From contig JAFXUJ010000014.1 of assembly GCA_017525025.1 (NCBI GenBank), positions 62,001 to 126,000 of the forward strand: DNA of 64,000 bases, in the 5' to 3' direction. Positions 1-8,622 of this stretch are shown here, one piece after another; the first letter of the stretch is position 1, and every line of letters begins with the position of its first letter. This DNA comes from Elusimicrobiaceae bacterium. GTDB lineage: Bacteria > Elusimicrobiota > Elusimicrobia > Elusimicrobiales > Elusimicrobiaceae. Position numbers and translations under genes: made by a program. The notes under the pieces are model-generated. The model was given only the letters and a program-made list of their open reading frames with translations, did not search any database and was not told the origin of the DNA.

Positions 1-286
1 GGATATCGCCTTTAATGCATGCCGGGGCTAACACTTCCAGCATTTCCGCGCAAACATTCCCTTCAATTGCGCCACCGCATACAACGACTTGGGCAGATAC
101 ATCTCCAATCACTTTCCCGTCTTTGCCTACAATCACGTGCCGGGCATTATCCACAGATCCTTCCAATGTTCCGTCTACCCGCAAAGATCCTTGCACACTA
201 AGCGTTCCTTGGAAATAGCACTCTGCGCTTACAACAGAGTAATGCTCCCCAGAGGAAAAATCAGAGTCCTTTTGTAAAAATCCCAT
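1..286 (-). CDS. Bactofilin (polymer-forming cytoskeletal protein), 3' part outside window
   Basis: The first 95 residues are visible. They begin with a short polar N-terminus (MGFLQKDSDFSSGEH) and continue into the short repeating beta-strands with glycine turns typical of the bactofilin right-handed beta-helix (for example GTLSVQGSLRVDGTLEGSV and HVIVGKDGKVIGDV). Bactofilins self-assemble without nucleotide and scaffold local peptidoglycan remodelling at the inner membrane. The ATG at 286 has a strong upstream AGGAGG-like site (on the minus strand, ttcaggaggagcgt-ATG). The gene starts 15 bp after the stop of an M23 endopeptidase, a pairing repeatedly seen in bactofilin systems such as the Helicobacter CcmA/Csd cell-shape genes. 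The C-terminus lies beyond the window edge. Confidence 0.88.
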   Translation of the reverse strand, partial: MGFLQKDSDFSSGEHYSVVSAECYFQGTLSVQGSLRVDGTLEGSVDNARHVIVGKDGKVIGDVSAQVVVCGGAIEGNVCAEMLEVLAPACIKGDI

Positions 287-301
287 ACGCTCCTCCTGAA
301 A

Positions 302-1222
302 TTATTTAAAATAGTTACTTGGATTGACGGCTTGACCGTCTTTCCAAACTTCATAATGCAAATGCGTCCCTGTGGAACGGCCACTTGAACCCATTGTAGC
401 AATTTTATCCCCGCGTTTGACAACGTCCCCCGCTTTCACCTGGATAGCCGTTGTATGGGCATATAGCGTAGAATAACCAAATCCGTGATCTACCAAAATA
501 GCTTGCCCGTAACTGGGCACCCAACCCGCGTGCCGCACGACACCGTCTGCGGTAACTACGATAGGGCTATCGGGTTTCCCGGCAAAATCTACTCCGTTAT
601 GACGTCTGGACGTACGGCGGCCCACCGGGTCCAACCGGTAACCAAAGCCCGAACTGATACGCGCCGTGGAAGGCCGGATAGAAGGGGTAGAGTTCAACCC
701 TTCGCGGCGGTTGGCGTAAAACCAAGCAATTTCCTGAAAGCTTGATAAACGCATTTGCACGGCTTCTTCCAGCGAATTAATATATTCTTCAAATTCTTCT
801 ACCGATAAATCTTTAACATCTTTTTGGAACAAGGCCCGGGCGCGGTCATCTTCTTTTTCTTTGGTAGTCTCCCATCCTTTAGGTAAATTAATAAATTTTC
901 CGTCAGGCATGCCCAGCATTTGGCGCATTTGTTTATCCGTGGTGCGGATCAGCTCCAACGACTTGCGCCCGCGTTCTAATTCCTCGCCGATTAACTTCAT
1001 TTTTACACGCATCAGTTCATTATCGGCCTTGGTAATTTGGTAATCATACCCGCGTGTAAAAAACAACAACCCCGCTACGGTAATGCCCACCCACAAGATG
1101 ATCAAAGCCAGTAGCGTCAACGCGTGCATTTTAAACTTAATGGAAGAACCCAAGCGGGGCATAATTAAAATATCTACCCGCTCTCCCAAAAGTTTACCTA
1201 AGGAATTGATTCTTTTCCCCAT
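302..1222 (-). CDS. M23 family murein endopeptidase, membrane-anchored
   Basis: 306 aa. A basic cytoplasmic N-terminus is followed by one transmembrane helix at about residues 33-54, then a charged, probably coiled-coil stretch (about 60-190) and a C-terminal LytM/M23 domain. Zinc and catalytic residues are visible: H208 and D212 in HNGVDF, the YAH histidine near 256, and HLH at 287-289 followed by YEVW. The enzyme should cleave peptide cross-links in peptidoglycan from the periplasmic face of the inner membrane. The bactofilin gene follows 15 bp downstream, so the two probably act together in cell shape or local wall remodelling. The promoter should lie in the 59-bp gap shared with the divergent thioredoxin-like gene. 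Confidence 0.9.
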   Translation of the reverse strand: MGKRINSLGKLLGERVDILIMPRLGSSIKFKMHALTLLALIILWVGITVAGLLFFTRGYDYQITKADNELMRVKMKLIGEELERGRKSLELIRTTDKQMRQMLGMPDGKFINLPKGWETTKEKEDDRARALFQKDVKDLSVEEFEEYINSLEEAVQMRLSSFQEIAWFYANRREGLNSTPSIRPSTARISSGFGYRLDPVGRRTSRRHNGVDFAGKPDSPIVVTADGVVRHAGWVPSYGQAILVDHGFGYSTLYAHTTAIQVKAGDVVKRGDKIATMGSSGRSTGTHLHYEVWKDGQAVNPSNYFK

Positions 1223-1281
1223 CTTTTGTATTCTATCATAATAAGAGCCCCCGGGGCGAATTTATATTTAAAGGAGAAAAT

Positions 1282-1767
1282 ATGAAGAAAGTATACTTAG
1301 CCGTATTATTAGCGGTTTGCAGCGCGGCTTGTTTAACGCCGTTACCTGCTATTACCACCTTGCCTGACGTGCAACTGCCGGTAGCCACCCAAAAAGATGC
1401 TACGTGGAAATCGGCCGATTATGATCAAAAACCCATTTTAATGGTGTTTATGGGTTCGTGGTGTCCCTATTGCAAGATGACTATTCCGGCCGTCAACGTC
1501 ATTGCGGAAGAATACGGAGACCGGGTAGAAGTTATCAGCGTATTTATGGACCAAGACGCCGAAGCCGTACAAAAAGCCATTAAAGAGCATGATTTGAAAG
1601 TAACTGCCTTGTATAACGGCGGAGAACTGGCCGAAACCATGGAAGTACAAGGTTTGCCGCACTCCGTACTGTTTGATAAAAAACACCAAGCCATCAAACA
1701 CTGGGAAGGCTTTGATCCTAACCGCGTAACACACTTCCGTGAAGCGTTAGACAAAGTCGTTAAATAA
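1282..1767 (+). CDS. Exported thioredoxin-fold protein (TlpA/ResA-like)
   Basis: 161 aa with an N-terminal hydrophobic signal (about residues 4-20). It contains a Cys at position 17 with a poor lipobox (SAAC), so lipoprotein status is uncertain. The thioredoxin-fold active site is W60-C61-P-Y-C64, followed by the expected cis-Pro region (GLPHSVLFD). It probably works as a periplasmic thiol-disulfide oxidoreductase, reducing rather than oxidising by family precedent; the partner is unknown. The start ATG follows a clear AAGGAG site. It is a single-gene unit that ends in a strong bidirectional terminator at 1784-1814. Confidence 0.82.
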   Translation: MKKVYLAVLLAVCSAACLTPLPAITTLPDVQLPVATQKDATWKSADYDQKPILMVFMGSWCPYCKMTIPAVNVIAEEYGDRVEVISVFMDQDAEAVQKAIKEHDLKVTALYNGGELAETMEVQGLPHSVLFDKKHQAIKHWEGFDPNRVTHFREALDKVVK

Positions 1768-1783
1768 ATTAAACAACTATAAC

Positions 1784-1814
1784 AAAAACCCCCGGTATTA
1801 AACCGGGGGTTTTG
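1784..1814. terminator. Bidirectional rho-independent terminator
   Basis: The perfect stem ACCCCCGGT / ACCGGGGGT (1788-1796 with 1802-1810) has a five-base loop. A-rich sequence lies on its left and a T tract on its right, so it can stop both the thioredoxin-like transcript (+) and the facing pilin-like transcript (-). Confidence 0.9.
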
Positions 1815-1830
1815 CATTTATTTTTAAAAA

Positions 1831-2385
1831 TTAGTTAGCGTACTGTTCCAGCGTTACGCCTTGTGCTTGGCATTGAGCAAGGGCATCCGCGCCAGCCGGA
1901 TAATGACGTTCTCTAAGCCATTGGCAAAGAACCTGATTGGGCTCCTCCCGTATCCCAGAGATATACCATGTTCTGGATCCATTGTCTCTGCGCAAAGGGA
2001 CTCCCATGCCCGCCGGGAAAACACCGCTGTTCCCTCTCCAGGAGAAATGTACAACAGCGCGTTGTGAGTCCAACTCTACAGAGCCGAGCCAATTGTCCAT
2101 TATACAGTGCGTTTCATTCGTGCAATCTCCGGGCATACTAAAATCGCCCTCGCCGTTGGCCCCCGTTAACCACACCGTTCCAGAAGGAAAACCATTTGTT
2201 AATACATATAATTCCACCGCTTTTTTACCGGCATCTACAAACGTATCTGCTTGGGTTAAACGGGCTTTGGCTACCGCTTTTTGGTATTGCGGCAGGGCCA
2301 CACTGGCTAAAATCCCAATAATTAACACCACTACAAGAAGTTCTATTAGGGTAAAACCCTTCTTACAACTGATTTTATTTTTCAT
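1831..2385 (-). CDS. Type IV pilin-like / pseudopilin protein
   Basis: 184 aa. A class III signal is present: basic [10 protein letters not shown], then cleavage after G10 before F11, with the methylated Phe+1 and Glu+5 (E15) both in place ([10 protein letters not shown]). A single N-terminal hydrophobic helix follows, then ALPQYQKAV and a soluble C-terminal head with several cysteines. It would be processed by a PilD-type prepilin peptidase and assembled into a type IV pilus or a type II secretion pseudopilus. No assembly ATPase, PilC or PilD gene lies nearby, so it is an isolated pilin-like gene. Upstream (2386-2453) there is only an A-rich spacer with no structured leader. Confidence 0.88.
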   Translation of the reverse strand: MKNKISCKKGFTLIELLVVVLIIGILASVALPQYQKAVAKARLTQADTFVDAGKKAVELYVLTNGFPSGTVWLTGANGEGDFSMPGDCTNETHCIMDNWLGSVELDSQRAVVHFSWRGNSGVFPAGMGVPLRRDNGSRTWYISGIREEPNQVLCQWLRERHYPAGADALAQCQAQGVTLEQYAN

Positions 2386-2453
2386 GCGTACTCCTATACG
2401 GGAAAATTGATAAAATCAGTGTATCAAAAAAAAAAAAAATAAAACAAGCCCGG

Positions 2454-3752
2454 TTACAAAAAAGACCTCGTTACGGCCGGATCTTCCATGCACAAATATA
2501 CTTGCGTCTGCGGAAAAGTTTTACGCAGTAGCGGCACCAAGAACCGGTAAACCTCTTGGCGTTGCGCGGTATCATAACGCATTTTACCGTCAAAATCTAA
2601 TAAGAATTCGCCGTCTAATATAAAATTCTCGGGGAAACGCGTTTCTATCTGTTTTTTCAATTCGCGGCTAAAGCGTAACGTTCCCACGCTAATCCACGCA
2701 ATTTTATCCGGGGGCAAGGTATCCGCCATTTGCTGAATCGTACGCACATAATCGGGTTGGTAGCCGTCATAAATTACCACCGGATCAAAATGAAAACCAA
2801 GCCGGTATCCGGCCTTAGCTACTTCACAAGCGGCCGCTAAACGAGCGGTTAAATCCGGCGTGAAATGTTCGGCACGGTCCGTAATTTTTGAAGAATTGAC
2901 CGACCACGATACCACTACATTTTCACAACCGCCTACTTGTAAAAGTCCGCCGATATTCGTGCTTTTTGTCTTAAATTCAAACTGCCATTGGGGACGTTCC
3001 CGAAAGAACGGTACAAGTTTTTGGGAGTATTGCGTTAAATCGTCAAATACCAGCGAATCGGTAAATTCTCCGCTGCCGATACGGGGCCGGTCAAATAATC
3101 CTTTGTTAAATTTACCGACCGCTAATTTTTCCAAAAATTCATCTATATTGGCCGGCAACAAAACGGCGTGCAAATTTTGGTATTGTTGCAAAAAGCAATA
3201 CTCACATTCAAAACGGCAGCCAAAACCTAAATTGATTAAATTGTATCCGCACCCTGCCGAGCCGCAACTGCACGGGCACGGTTTTAAAAAATCGTATTTT
3301 TCGCGGTGTATAAATAACGTTTCCGTCCGGCGGGAAAAATTATCACTCCCTACTTGGGTTTTGCCGTCTGTTTCTTTAAAATCCGCTTTCGGGAATGCGG
3401 CACGCACACGGGCTGCCAACTCACTATCTGTTACAGCCGTTTCTATATAAACAGTTTTGGGATAAAAAGGCCGCGGCGTTAAATCTGCCCGGCGGGAAGG
3501 GTCTAATTCCAACTTGGGCAAATAAAATTGATTCTTAGCGGCGGTTTTAAACGTGGCGGGATAGCGGCGTTTAAGCAGCTTTTTTTTAACCGCTTCAAAA
3601 GTTAATTTTTCTTCCACAGGCAGCAGCTCCCGCGGGTCCATTTGCTCCCGCTTGGCAATTTCATATACCAAGCGCACGAGTTCCCGCAATTTATTCGGGC
3701 CGATTGACGGAAGTTTTTGTTTTACTTGTTGTTCCAGTTCCGCTACGTTCAT
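2454..3752 (-). CDS. SPL family radical SAM protein (spore photoproduct lyase-like)
   Basis: 432 aa. The radical SAM cluster is C179-x3-C183-x2-C186 (CRFECEYCFLQ), preceded by a cysteine-rich stretch (CPCSCGSAGC at about 159-168) that could hold a further metal site. The family is related to SplB, which reverses 5-thyminyl-5,6-dihydrothymine in spore DNA. Members in bacteria that do not sporulate have no settled substrate, and DNA photoproduct repair is only a hypothesis here. The start overlaps the aldo/keto reductase stop as ATGA (3749-3752), indicating translational coupling. It is the last gene of the addB-to-SPL operon. Confidence 0.85.
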   Translation of the reverse strand: MNVAELEQQVKQKLPSIGPNKLRELVRLVYEIAKREQMDPRELLPVEEKLTFEAVKKKLLKRRYPATFKTAAKNQFYLPKLELDPSRRADLTPRPFYPKTVYIETAVTDSELAARVRAAFPKADFKETDGKTQVGSDNFSRRTETLFIHREKYDFLKPCPCSCGSAGCGYNLINLGFGCRFECEYCFLQQYQNLHAVLLPANIDEFLEKLAVGKFNKGLFDRPRIGSGEFTDSLVFDDLTQYSQKLVPFFRERPQWQFEFKTKSTNIGGLLQVGGCENVVVSWSVNSSKITDRAEHFTPDLTARLAAACEVAKAGYRLGFHFDPVVIYDGYQPDYVRTIQQMADTLPPDKIAWISVGTLRFSRELKKQIETRFPENFILDGEFLLDFDGKMRYDTAQRQEVYRFLVPLLRKTFPQTQVYLCMEDPAVTRSFL

Positions 3753-4681
3753 GTATGACTCTCTAAAAAATCAATATCAGTTTGCGTTAAATTTATCTTT
3801 AAGCCGGTAACGTTTTGCTGCACTTGCTCTTCTCGCCGGGCTCCACATAAAACGCATGATACTCCCGGCCTATCAAGTGCCCACGCAACAGCCACCGCCG
3901 CAGGAGGCACTTTCAATTTTCCTGCCAATTGTTTTACACGATTTACTACCGGTTGTACTTGCCGAAAAGATTCGGCCCGGTAACACTTATAAAAATAATT
4001 GCGCGCGTCTGCCCGGCGAAAATGCGGCTCTTGGCGGTACTTGGCGCTTAAAATTCCGCCGCAAAGGGTACCGTATCCTATAAAAGAAATTCCTAACTCC
4101 CGACATACCGGCAAAACCGTTTCGCCCGCGGCGCGATGCAGTAAAGAATATTCATTTTGCACGGTGGCAATGGGCCCTTCTTTATAGGCCCGACGGATTT
4201 GTTCTTCCGTTACATTACAAAGCCCCACGGCCCGAATTTTTCCCTCTTGCCGCAAGCGCAACAATTCTCCCACGGCTTCTTCCAAAGGAACCCGCGGATC
4301 CGGGTAATGAATTTGATATAAATCTAAATAATCGGTTTGCAAACGAATTAAAGAAGCTTCCAACTGGGCCCGAATCGCAGCCGGGCGCAAATCATGATCG
4401 GTCCAAGAACCGTTTTTAACAAGACCGCACTTGCTGGCTAACAAAACCTGCCCGCGCACGTCTTTCAAAACGTCTCCTAAAAACTGTTCGCTTTCACCGT
4501 TTCCATAGATAGGCGCGGTATCAACTAACTGAACACCCGCTTCCAGCGCGGTCCAAACGGCCCGACGGGCAGACGGTTTGTCTACAGGGCCCCAATCGTA
4601 CCCTCCGCCAAATGCCCAAGTGCCTAATCCCATACGGGGCAAAGATAGGCGAACAGGCCTGGAGGCCGTTGTATGCTCCAT
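3749..4681 (-). CDS. Aldo/keto reductase
   Basis: 310 aa from the ATG at 4681; a TTG at 4687 would add two residues. The ATG is preferred because it forms a TAATG stop/start overlap with the upstream CoA-binding protein gene. The catalytic tetrad is D54 and Y59 (LVDTAPIYGNGESE), K84 (LLASKCG) and H125 (YQIHYPD). This is an NADPH-dependent (beta/alpha)8 oxidoreductase of the cytosol; substrate unknown. It overlaps the SPL gene by 4 bp. Confidence 0.88.
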   Translation of the reverse strand: MEHTTASRPVRLSLPRMGLGTWAFGGGYDWGPVDKPSARRAVWTALEAGVQLVDTAPIYGNGESEQFLGDVLKDVRGQVLLASKCGLVKNGSWTDHDLRPAAIRAQLEASLIRLQTDYLDLYQIHYPDPRVPLEEAVGELLRLRQEGKIRAVGLCNVTEEQIRRAYKEGPIATVQNEYSLLHRAAGETVLPVCRELGISFIGYGTLCGGILSAKYRQEPHFRRADARNYFYKCYRAESFRQVQPVVNRVKQLAGKLKVPPAAVAVAWALDRPGVSCVLCGARREEQVQQNVTGLKINLTQTDIDFLESHT

Positions 4682-5046
4682 TACCAAAAACCGTTATCTG
4701 CCATGAAACACCCTTCCATGGCTTTGAGGCCCGCAGTGATAGCTAAGTGATAGGCCTCTTCCGACCGGGAACCGGGTTGAAACCAGATTTCACTTACTTT
4801 GGCCTCAATACATTGTTCAACCGCGGGTACTAAGGCTACCGGCGGAATAACCATGATGGCCACATCCGGTTTCACGTTTAAGGCGCTTAAGTCGGTAAAT
4901 AGTGGCTTATTGTCCACTTCGCCGCCTTTGGGGCTTATGCCGTACACCTCTAACCCCATCCGGCCCAGTGCCGTAAAAATTTTATGTCCGTATTTAGCCG
5001 GATCTTGCGAAACTCCAAAGACAACTATTTTTTTATTTTTGTACAT
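4681..5046 (-). CDS. CoA-binding domain protein (YccU-like)
   Basis: 121 aa, entirely a Rossmann-like CoA_binding_2 domain: VVFGVSQDPAKYGHKI at the N-terminus, then YGISPKGGEV and the VAIMVIPPVALVPAVEQCIE strand-helix, ending near WFQPGSRSEEAY. The family binds CoA; its physiological role is unknown. It sits 3 bp downstream of ybaB and is joined to the next gene by a TAATG overlap. Confidence 0.85.
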   Translation of the reverse strand: MYKNKKIVVFGVSQDPAKYGHKIFTALGRMGLEVYGISPKGGEVDNKPLFTDLSALNVKPDVAIMVIPPVALVPAVEQCIEAKVSEIWFQPGSRSEEAYHLAITAGLKAMEGCFMADNGFW

Positions 5047-5049
5047 AGT

Positions 5050-5346
5050 TTACGCTTGTGGCATTCCGCCAAAGCCCCCCATTGCCTGCGCCGCCATGGC
5101 CTGGCTATCACGCACGGCTTTGTTTATCACGGCTTTTAGATCTTCTGCAATTTCCGCTTCCGTAAAATTTTTTACTAAACTTTCTACTTTGACTTCCTTA
5201 ATTTCTTGCGAACCGGAAATAGTAATTTCAAATAAATGACGCGGGCTATCGGCCTTAATGACCATATTATCTAATCTTTTCTTGATTTCTTCCACCTGGC
5301 TTTTGAGTTTCCATAAATCTTTTAACTGTCCCAATTTATCAAACAT
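5050..5346 (-). CDS. YbaB/EbfC family nucleoid-associated protein
   Basis: 98 aa, the usual length. It begins with MFDKLGQLKDLWKLKSQ and an amphipathic helix, then beta-strands (FEITISGSQEIKEVKVES), a helix (AEIAEDLKAVINKAVRDSQ) and a Gly/Met-rich tail. The dimer binds DNA and is often linked to recombination genes (classically dnaX-ybaB-recR). Here it follows addA by 39 bp, so the association with recombination is kept but with a different partner. Confidence 0.9.
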   Translation of the reverse strand: MFDKLGQLKDLWKLKSQVEEIKKRLDNMVIKADSPRHLFEITISGSQEIKEVKVESLVKNFTEAEIAEDLKAVINKAVRDSQAMAAQAMGGFGGMPQA

Positions 5347-5385
5347 AGACTCCCCCTCCTCTTGCGGATTTTTTATATTGTATCT

Positions 5386-8300
5386 TTATAAATCGCATAT
5401 CGCAAATGCTCGCACAAATACCGCCGAACAACGGATGCGTTCTCCGGCAAATAGTCGCCGGGCCGCCTGTGCATACACGGTTAATTGCGGGCGATATTTT
5501 TCTAACAAGGCCTCCGGCCCCTGCGCGGGAATTTGATCCGTTTTATAATCAATTACCCAAATGCTTCCGTCCGGTTGGCGCAGGACCGCATCCATTACTC
5601 CGCTTTCAACTAAACCGCCTGGCGTTACAAACGAAAAAGGCATTTCACTGGCCAAACACGTACTTCGTTTCAATTCGGCAAACGTTTTAGATTGGATGAA
5701 AGGCAATAAAATCTCGGCCGCTTGGCTTTCCCGGTTGGGCAAATTCGCCGCTTGCGCAACTTGATGAATCACCGCTTCTACGGAAGCAGACGGATTCGTT
5801 AAAATCAGTTGCAAAGCACGGTGGCAAACCGTCCCTACCTCGGCCCCGATTTGTTGCGCGGCGGAAAGATCCGAATTTTCTTCCCCCAAAGCACTAGGCG
5901 CCCAAACTTGTTCCTTGCGTAATCGGTCATAACACGCTTTGCGTGCTTGATACGCCCGGCGCCAAATCGGTAAATCTTGTAACGGCTCTTTGGCTAGCGG
6001 AGCTTGAACTTGGCGGTAAATAAAATGTTCCGGTTTATCATAGGTAAAGCACGAAACCGGTATTTGTATTTCATCGTTTCCCACTTGGGTACACGTTGCT
6101 TGCGGCAAAAGCCCTGCCGAAGCAAAACCGCGCGCGGCTTTTTCCGCCCCCTTGCGCCCGTCCCCCAGCAGTAACATGCGTTCTTTAGCACGCGTGAGGG
6201 CTACATATAAAATACGGGTTTCTTCACAACGCTCGTGCTTTTTTTGTTCTTCTTCTAGAAAGGCCAAATTAGCATCGCAAATTCGTCCCACCCGCAGACC
6301 GTGCATATTATATTGCCACGAAAAAATATGGTGCGCCGACGCACCGGCAGCAGCAGCTTCTTTGCGGGATAAATCAACTAAAATTACTACCGGAAAATCC
6401 AACCCCTTAGATTTATGCACCGTCATGACAGTAACCGCATCCGCTTCATCGGTATACGCGACTCCCAACTGTTGCGGGTCGTTTTCTAAAATATCCTGCA
6501 CCGAAGCCAAAAACTGCCCCAATGACACAGGTGTTTGTCCGGCCGTTCCTTGGGCCAGCGATACTAATTGCCTGAGCACCGCGAAAGTCTTTTCTCCGTC
6601 ATACGCACAAGCACACGCCTGGGGTAAAAAAGTATGGTCCAATATTTCATCCAAAAGTGTTTTTAACGGCAAACGGTCTACTTGCTCGGACAGCGAAAGA
6701 ATCTTCACACATAACGTGCCCAAAGCAGGCGATTGGAGCCCGGCATTTAATGATAGTTTCCCCTGCTCATGCAATTGGTAAATTTCCTCATCACGTAACC
6801 CCGCTAACGGACTGCGCAAAACACCTACCAACGCTTTCGTATCGGTTGGATCTGCTAGCAAACGTAAAAAATTTAAGAAATCATTTATTTCCTGCCGGCG
6901 GAAGAAATTCTTTTCGCTATCGGTTTGGAACGGAATTCCGTGACGGCGTAACGCATTTAAATAAGGACCGGCCGTGGTAGAAGCGCGCGATAAAATAGCA
7001 ATATCTTTGTAAGCCAATTTTTTCTTGTCAGCCAATACCAAATTCCCCACGTTCTGTTCAATCCAGCGGGCCATTTGCTCCGCTTCATTGTCCCTAAAAT
7101 CATCCGCCGAGGCTTCCGGCCCGGCCGCCTCTACAAATAGCCAACGCACCGATTCTCCCGTCGATTTTTTGGTAGGGAAAATAGGCTCATAAGCCGGTTG
7201 GAAAGCGGTTTGCTGCACCATCGCCCGGCTGCACACCGCATTGGCCACGGCCACGATGTCGGGCGTACTGCGGAAGTTGCGACGCAAAAAACATTTTTCT
7301 CCACGTTGGCTTAAGATAAGTTGTGTAAACAATTCATATGCGGTAATATCTGCTCCGCGGAAGCGGTAAATGGATTGTTTGGGATCCCCCACTACCAACA
7401 ATTTACCGGGCTGGAGTTTGACGTCTTGCCAACGGGAAGCCGAGCTACTTTTTTCTTCGGCCAAAAAGAGAAGAAGTTCCCCTTGTACAGGATCCGTGTC
7501 CTGAAATTCATCAATAAAAAGGACATCAAATTTCTCTTTTAAAACCCGGCGGACGTATAAATCTTGCTGGACTAAATTACGCGTTTTAACAATCAAATCA
7601 TCAAAACTTAGGATTCCTTCGCGCATATAATCAGCCCGAATTTGTGCCGTAACTTCTTGCACGAGTTCCAACGCTTGACGGAAAACTTGTTGTTTTTCCG
7701 GCTGGACTTTAAGCGCAAACTGAAATAATGCCCGTGCTTCTTCAAAGGATTCTTCTTCCCACCCTTTCGGTAAAGAGCCGCTTAGTACCGGGGGTTCTTC
7801 CGTTACTTGGGCAAGGGGTTTGCGGCGCAAAAACGCAGCCGAACGTGCCAAAGAATCCGCCGCCCAAGCAAGCGCTTTTTCCACCTTGCGCGGCTTAGGA
7901 TTTTTTACGTCCAAATACGCGGTGCTTAATTGCAAAGCACGACGGGATTTTTCTTCGCAAACAGAGGCCAACAGGGAAGCATGAGAAAAATAATCATACT
8001 GTTCTATTTTCCCGCTGCATAACTCTTGTGCAAAAGCTTTTAATTCTTCCAAAGAAATTTCCGGCAAAACCGCCTTCCACAAATCGGCCCGCAGAGCTTG
8101 TAAGCCCAATTCTTTGTCCAAAAAAGTATTCCAACGTTGGGCAAACAGGCGAGCCGCTTTGGTGCCGGAATCAATCTCGCTGTTAGGGGCCAATCCGGCT
8201 TCCAAGGGAAAAGTTTTCAAGATATCGGCACAGAAACTGTGGATTGTCCCTACACTGGCGCGGTCCAACCGGGCCAAGGCCGCCCGAGCCCGCGTTAAAA

Positions 8301-8622
8301 TCACGTTATCCGGTACCGAAAAAGATTCCCGTAACAACGTCACTAAATCATTATCATCCGCGGAGGCTTGCTTGGTGTGAATGTCTTGTACCACCCGGTG
8401 CAGGGCCGTTACTAACCGGTTTTTGATTTCCGCAGCGGCCTTTTCCGTAAACGTCAAAGCCACAATTTTTTCCACCGGAGTACCTTGGGCCAACACAGCT
8501 AAGCAAATACGCGTAATAAGTAGCGTGGTCTTGCCGGTGCCCGCACCGGCTTCTACCACCATGTTAACACCCAAATGAGTCTGCACCTTTACACGGTCTT
8601 CTATCGTTAAATCAGGCGCCAT
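5386..8622 (-). CDS. addA: AddA-type helicase-nuclease (RecBCD functional analogue, A subunit)
   Basis: 1078 aa, somewhat shorter than Bacillus AddA. It is an SF1 (UvrD-like) helicase with Walker A GAGTGKTT (K31) and Walker B FIDEFQDTDP near residue 370. The later helicase motifs include the VMTVHKSKGLDFP segment. A C-terminal PD-(D/E)XK nuclease domain carries MDAVL and DYKTD near residues 1012-1027. With AddB it processes double-strand ends for RecA loading. It overlaps addB by 11 bp, supporting a co-translated complex. Confidence 0.93.
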   Translation of the reverse strand: MAPDLTIEDRVKVQTHLGVNMVVEAGAGTGKTTLLITRICLAVLAQGTPVEKIVALTFTEKAAAEIKNRLVTALHRVVQDIHTKQASADDNDLVTLLRESFSVPDNVILTRARAALARLDRASVGTIHSFCADILKTFPLEAGLAPNSEIDSGTKAARLFAQRWNTFLDKELGLQALRADLWKAVLPEISLEELKAFAQELCSGKIEQYDYFSHASLLASVCEEKSRRALQLSTAYLDVKNPKPRKVEKALAWAADSLARSAAFLRRKPLAQVTEEPPVLSGSLPKGWEEESFEEARALFQFALKVQPEKQQVFRQALELVQEVTAQIRADYMREGILSFDDLIVKTRNLVQQDLYVRRVLKEKFDVLFIDEFQDTDPVQGELLLFLAEEKSSSASRWQDVKLQPGKLLVVGDPKQSIYRFRGADITAYELFTQLILSQRGEKCFLRRNFRSTPDIVAVANAVCSRAMVQQTAFQPAYEPIFPTKKSTGESVRWLFVEAAGPEASADDFRDNEAEQMARWIEQNVGNLVLADKKKLAYKDIAILSRASTTAGPYLNALRRHGIPFQTDSEKNFFRRQEINDFLNFLRLLADPTDTKALVGVLRSPLAGLRDEEIYQLHEQGKLSLNAGLQSPALGTLCVKILSLSEQVDRLPLKTLLDEILDHTFLPQACACAYDGEKTFAVLRQLVSLAQGTAGQTPVSLGQFLASVQDILENDPQQLGVAYTDEADAVTVMTVHKSKGLDFPVVILVDLSRKEAAAAGASAHHIFSWQYNMHGLRVGRICDANLAFLEEEQKKHERCEETRILYVALTRAKERMLLLGDGRKGAEKAARGFASAGLLPQATCTQVGNDEIQIPVSCFTYDKPEHFIYRQVQAPLAKEPLQDLPIWRRAYQARKACYDRLRKEQVWAPSALGEENSDLSAAQQIGAEVGTVCHRALQLILTNPSASVEAVIHQVAQAANLPNRESQAAEILLPFIQSKTFAELKRSTCLASEMPFSFVTPGGLVESGVMDAVLRQPDGSIWVIDYKTDQIPAQGPEALLEKYRPQLTVYAQAARRLFAGERIRCSAVFVRAFAICDL

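Noticed and set aside
2860-3450. 196-aa plus-strand open frame
   Set aside because: Antisense to the SPL radical SAM gene; no ribosome binding site or family features.
6152-6781. 209-aa plus-strand open frame
   Set aside because: Antisense shadow of addA, whose helicase motifs leave no doubt about the coding strand.
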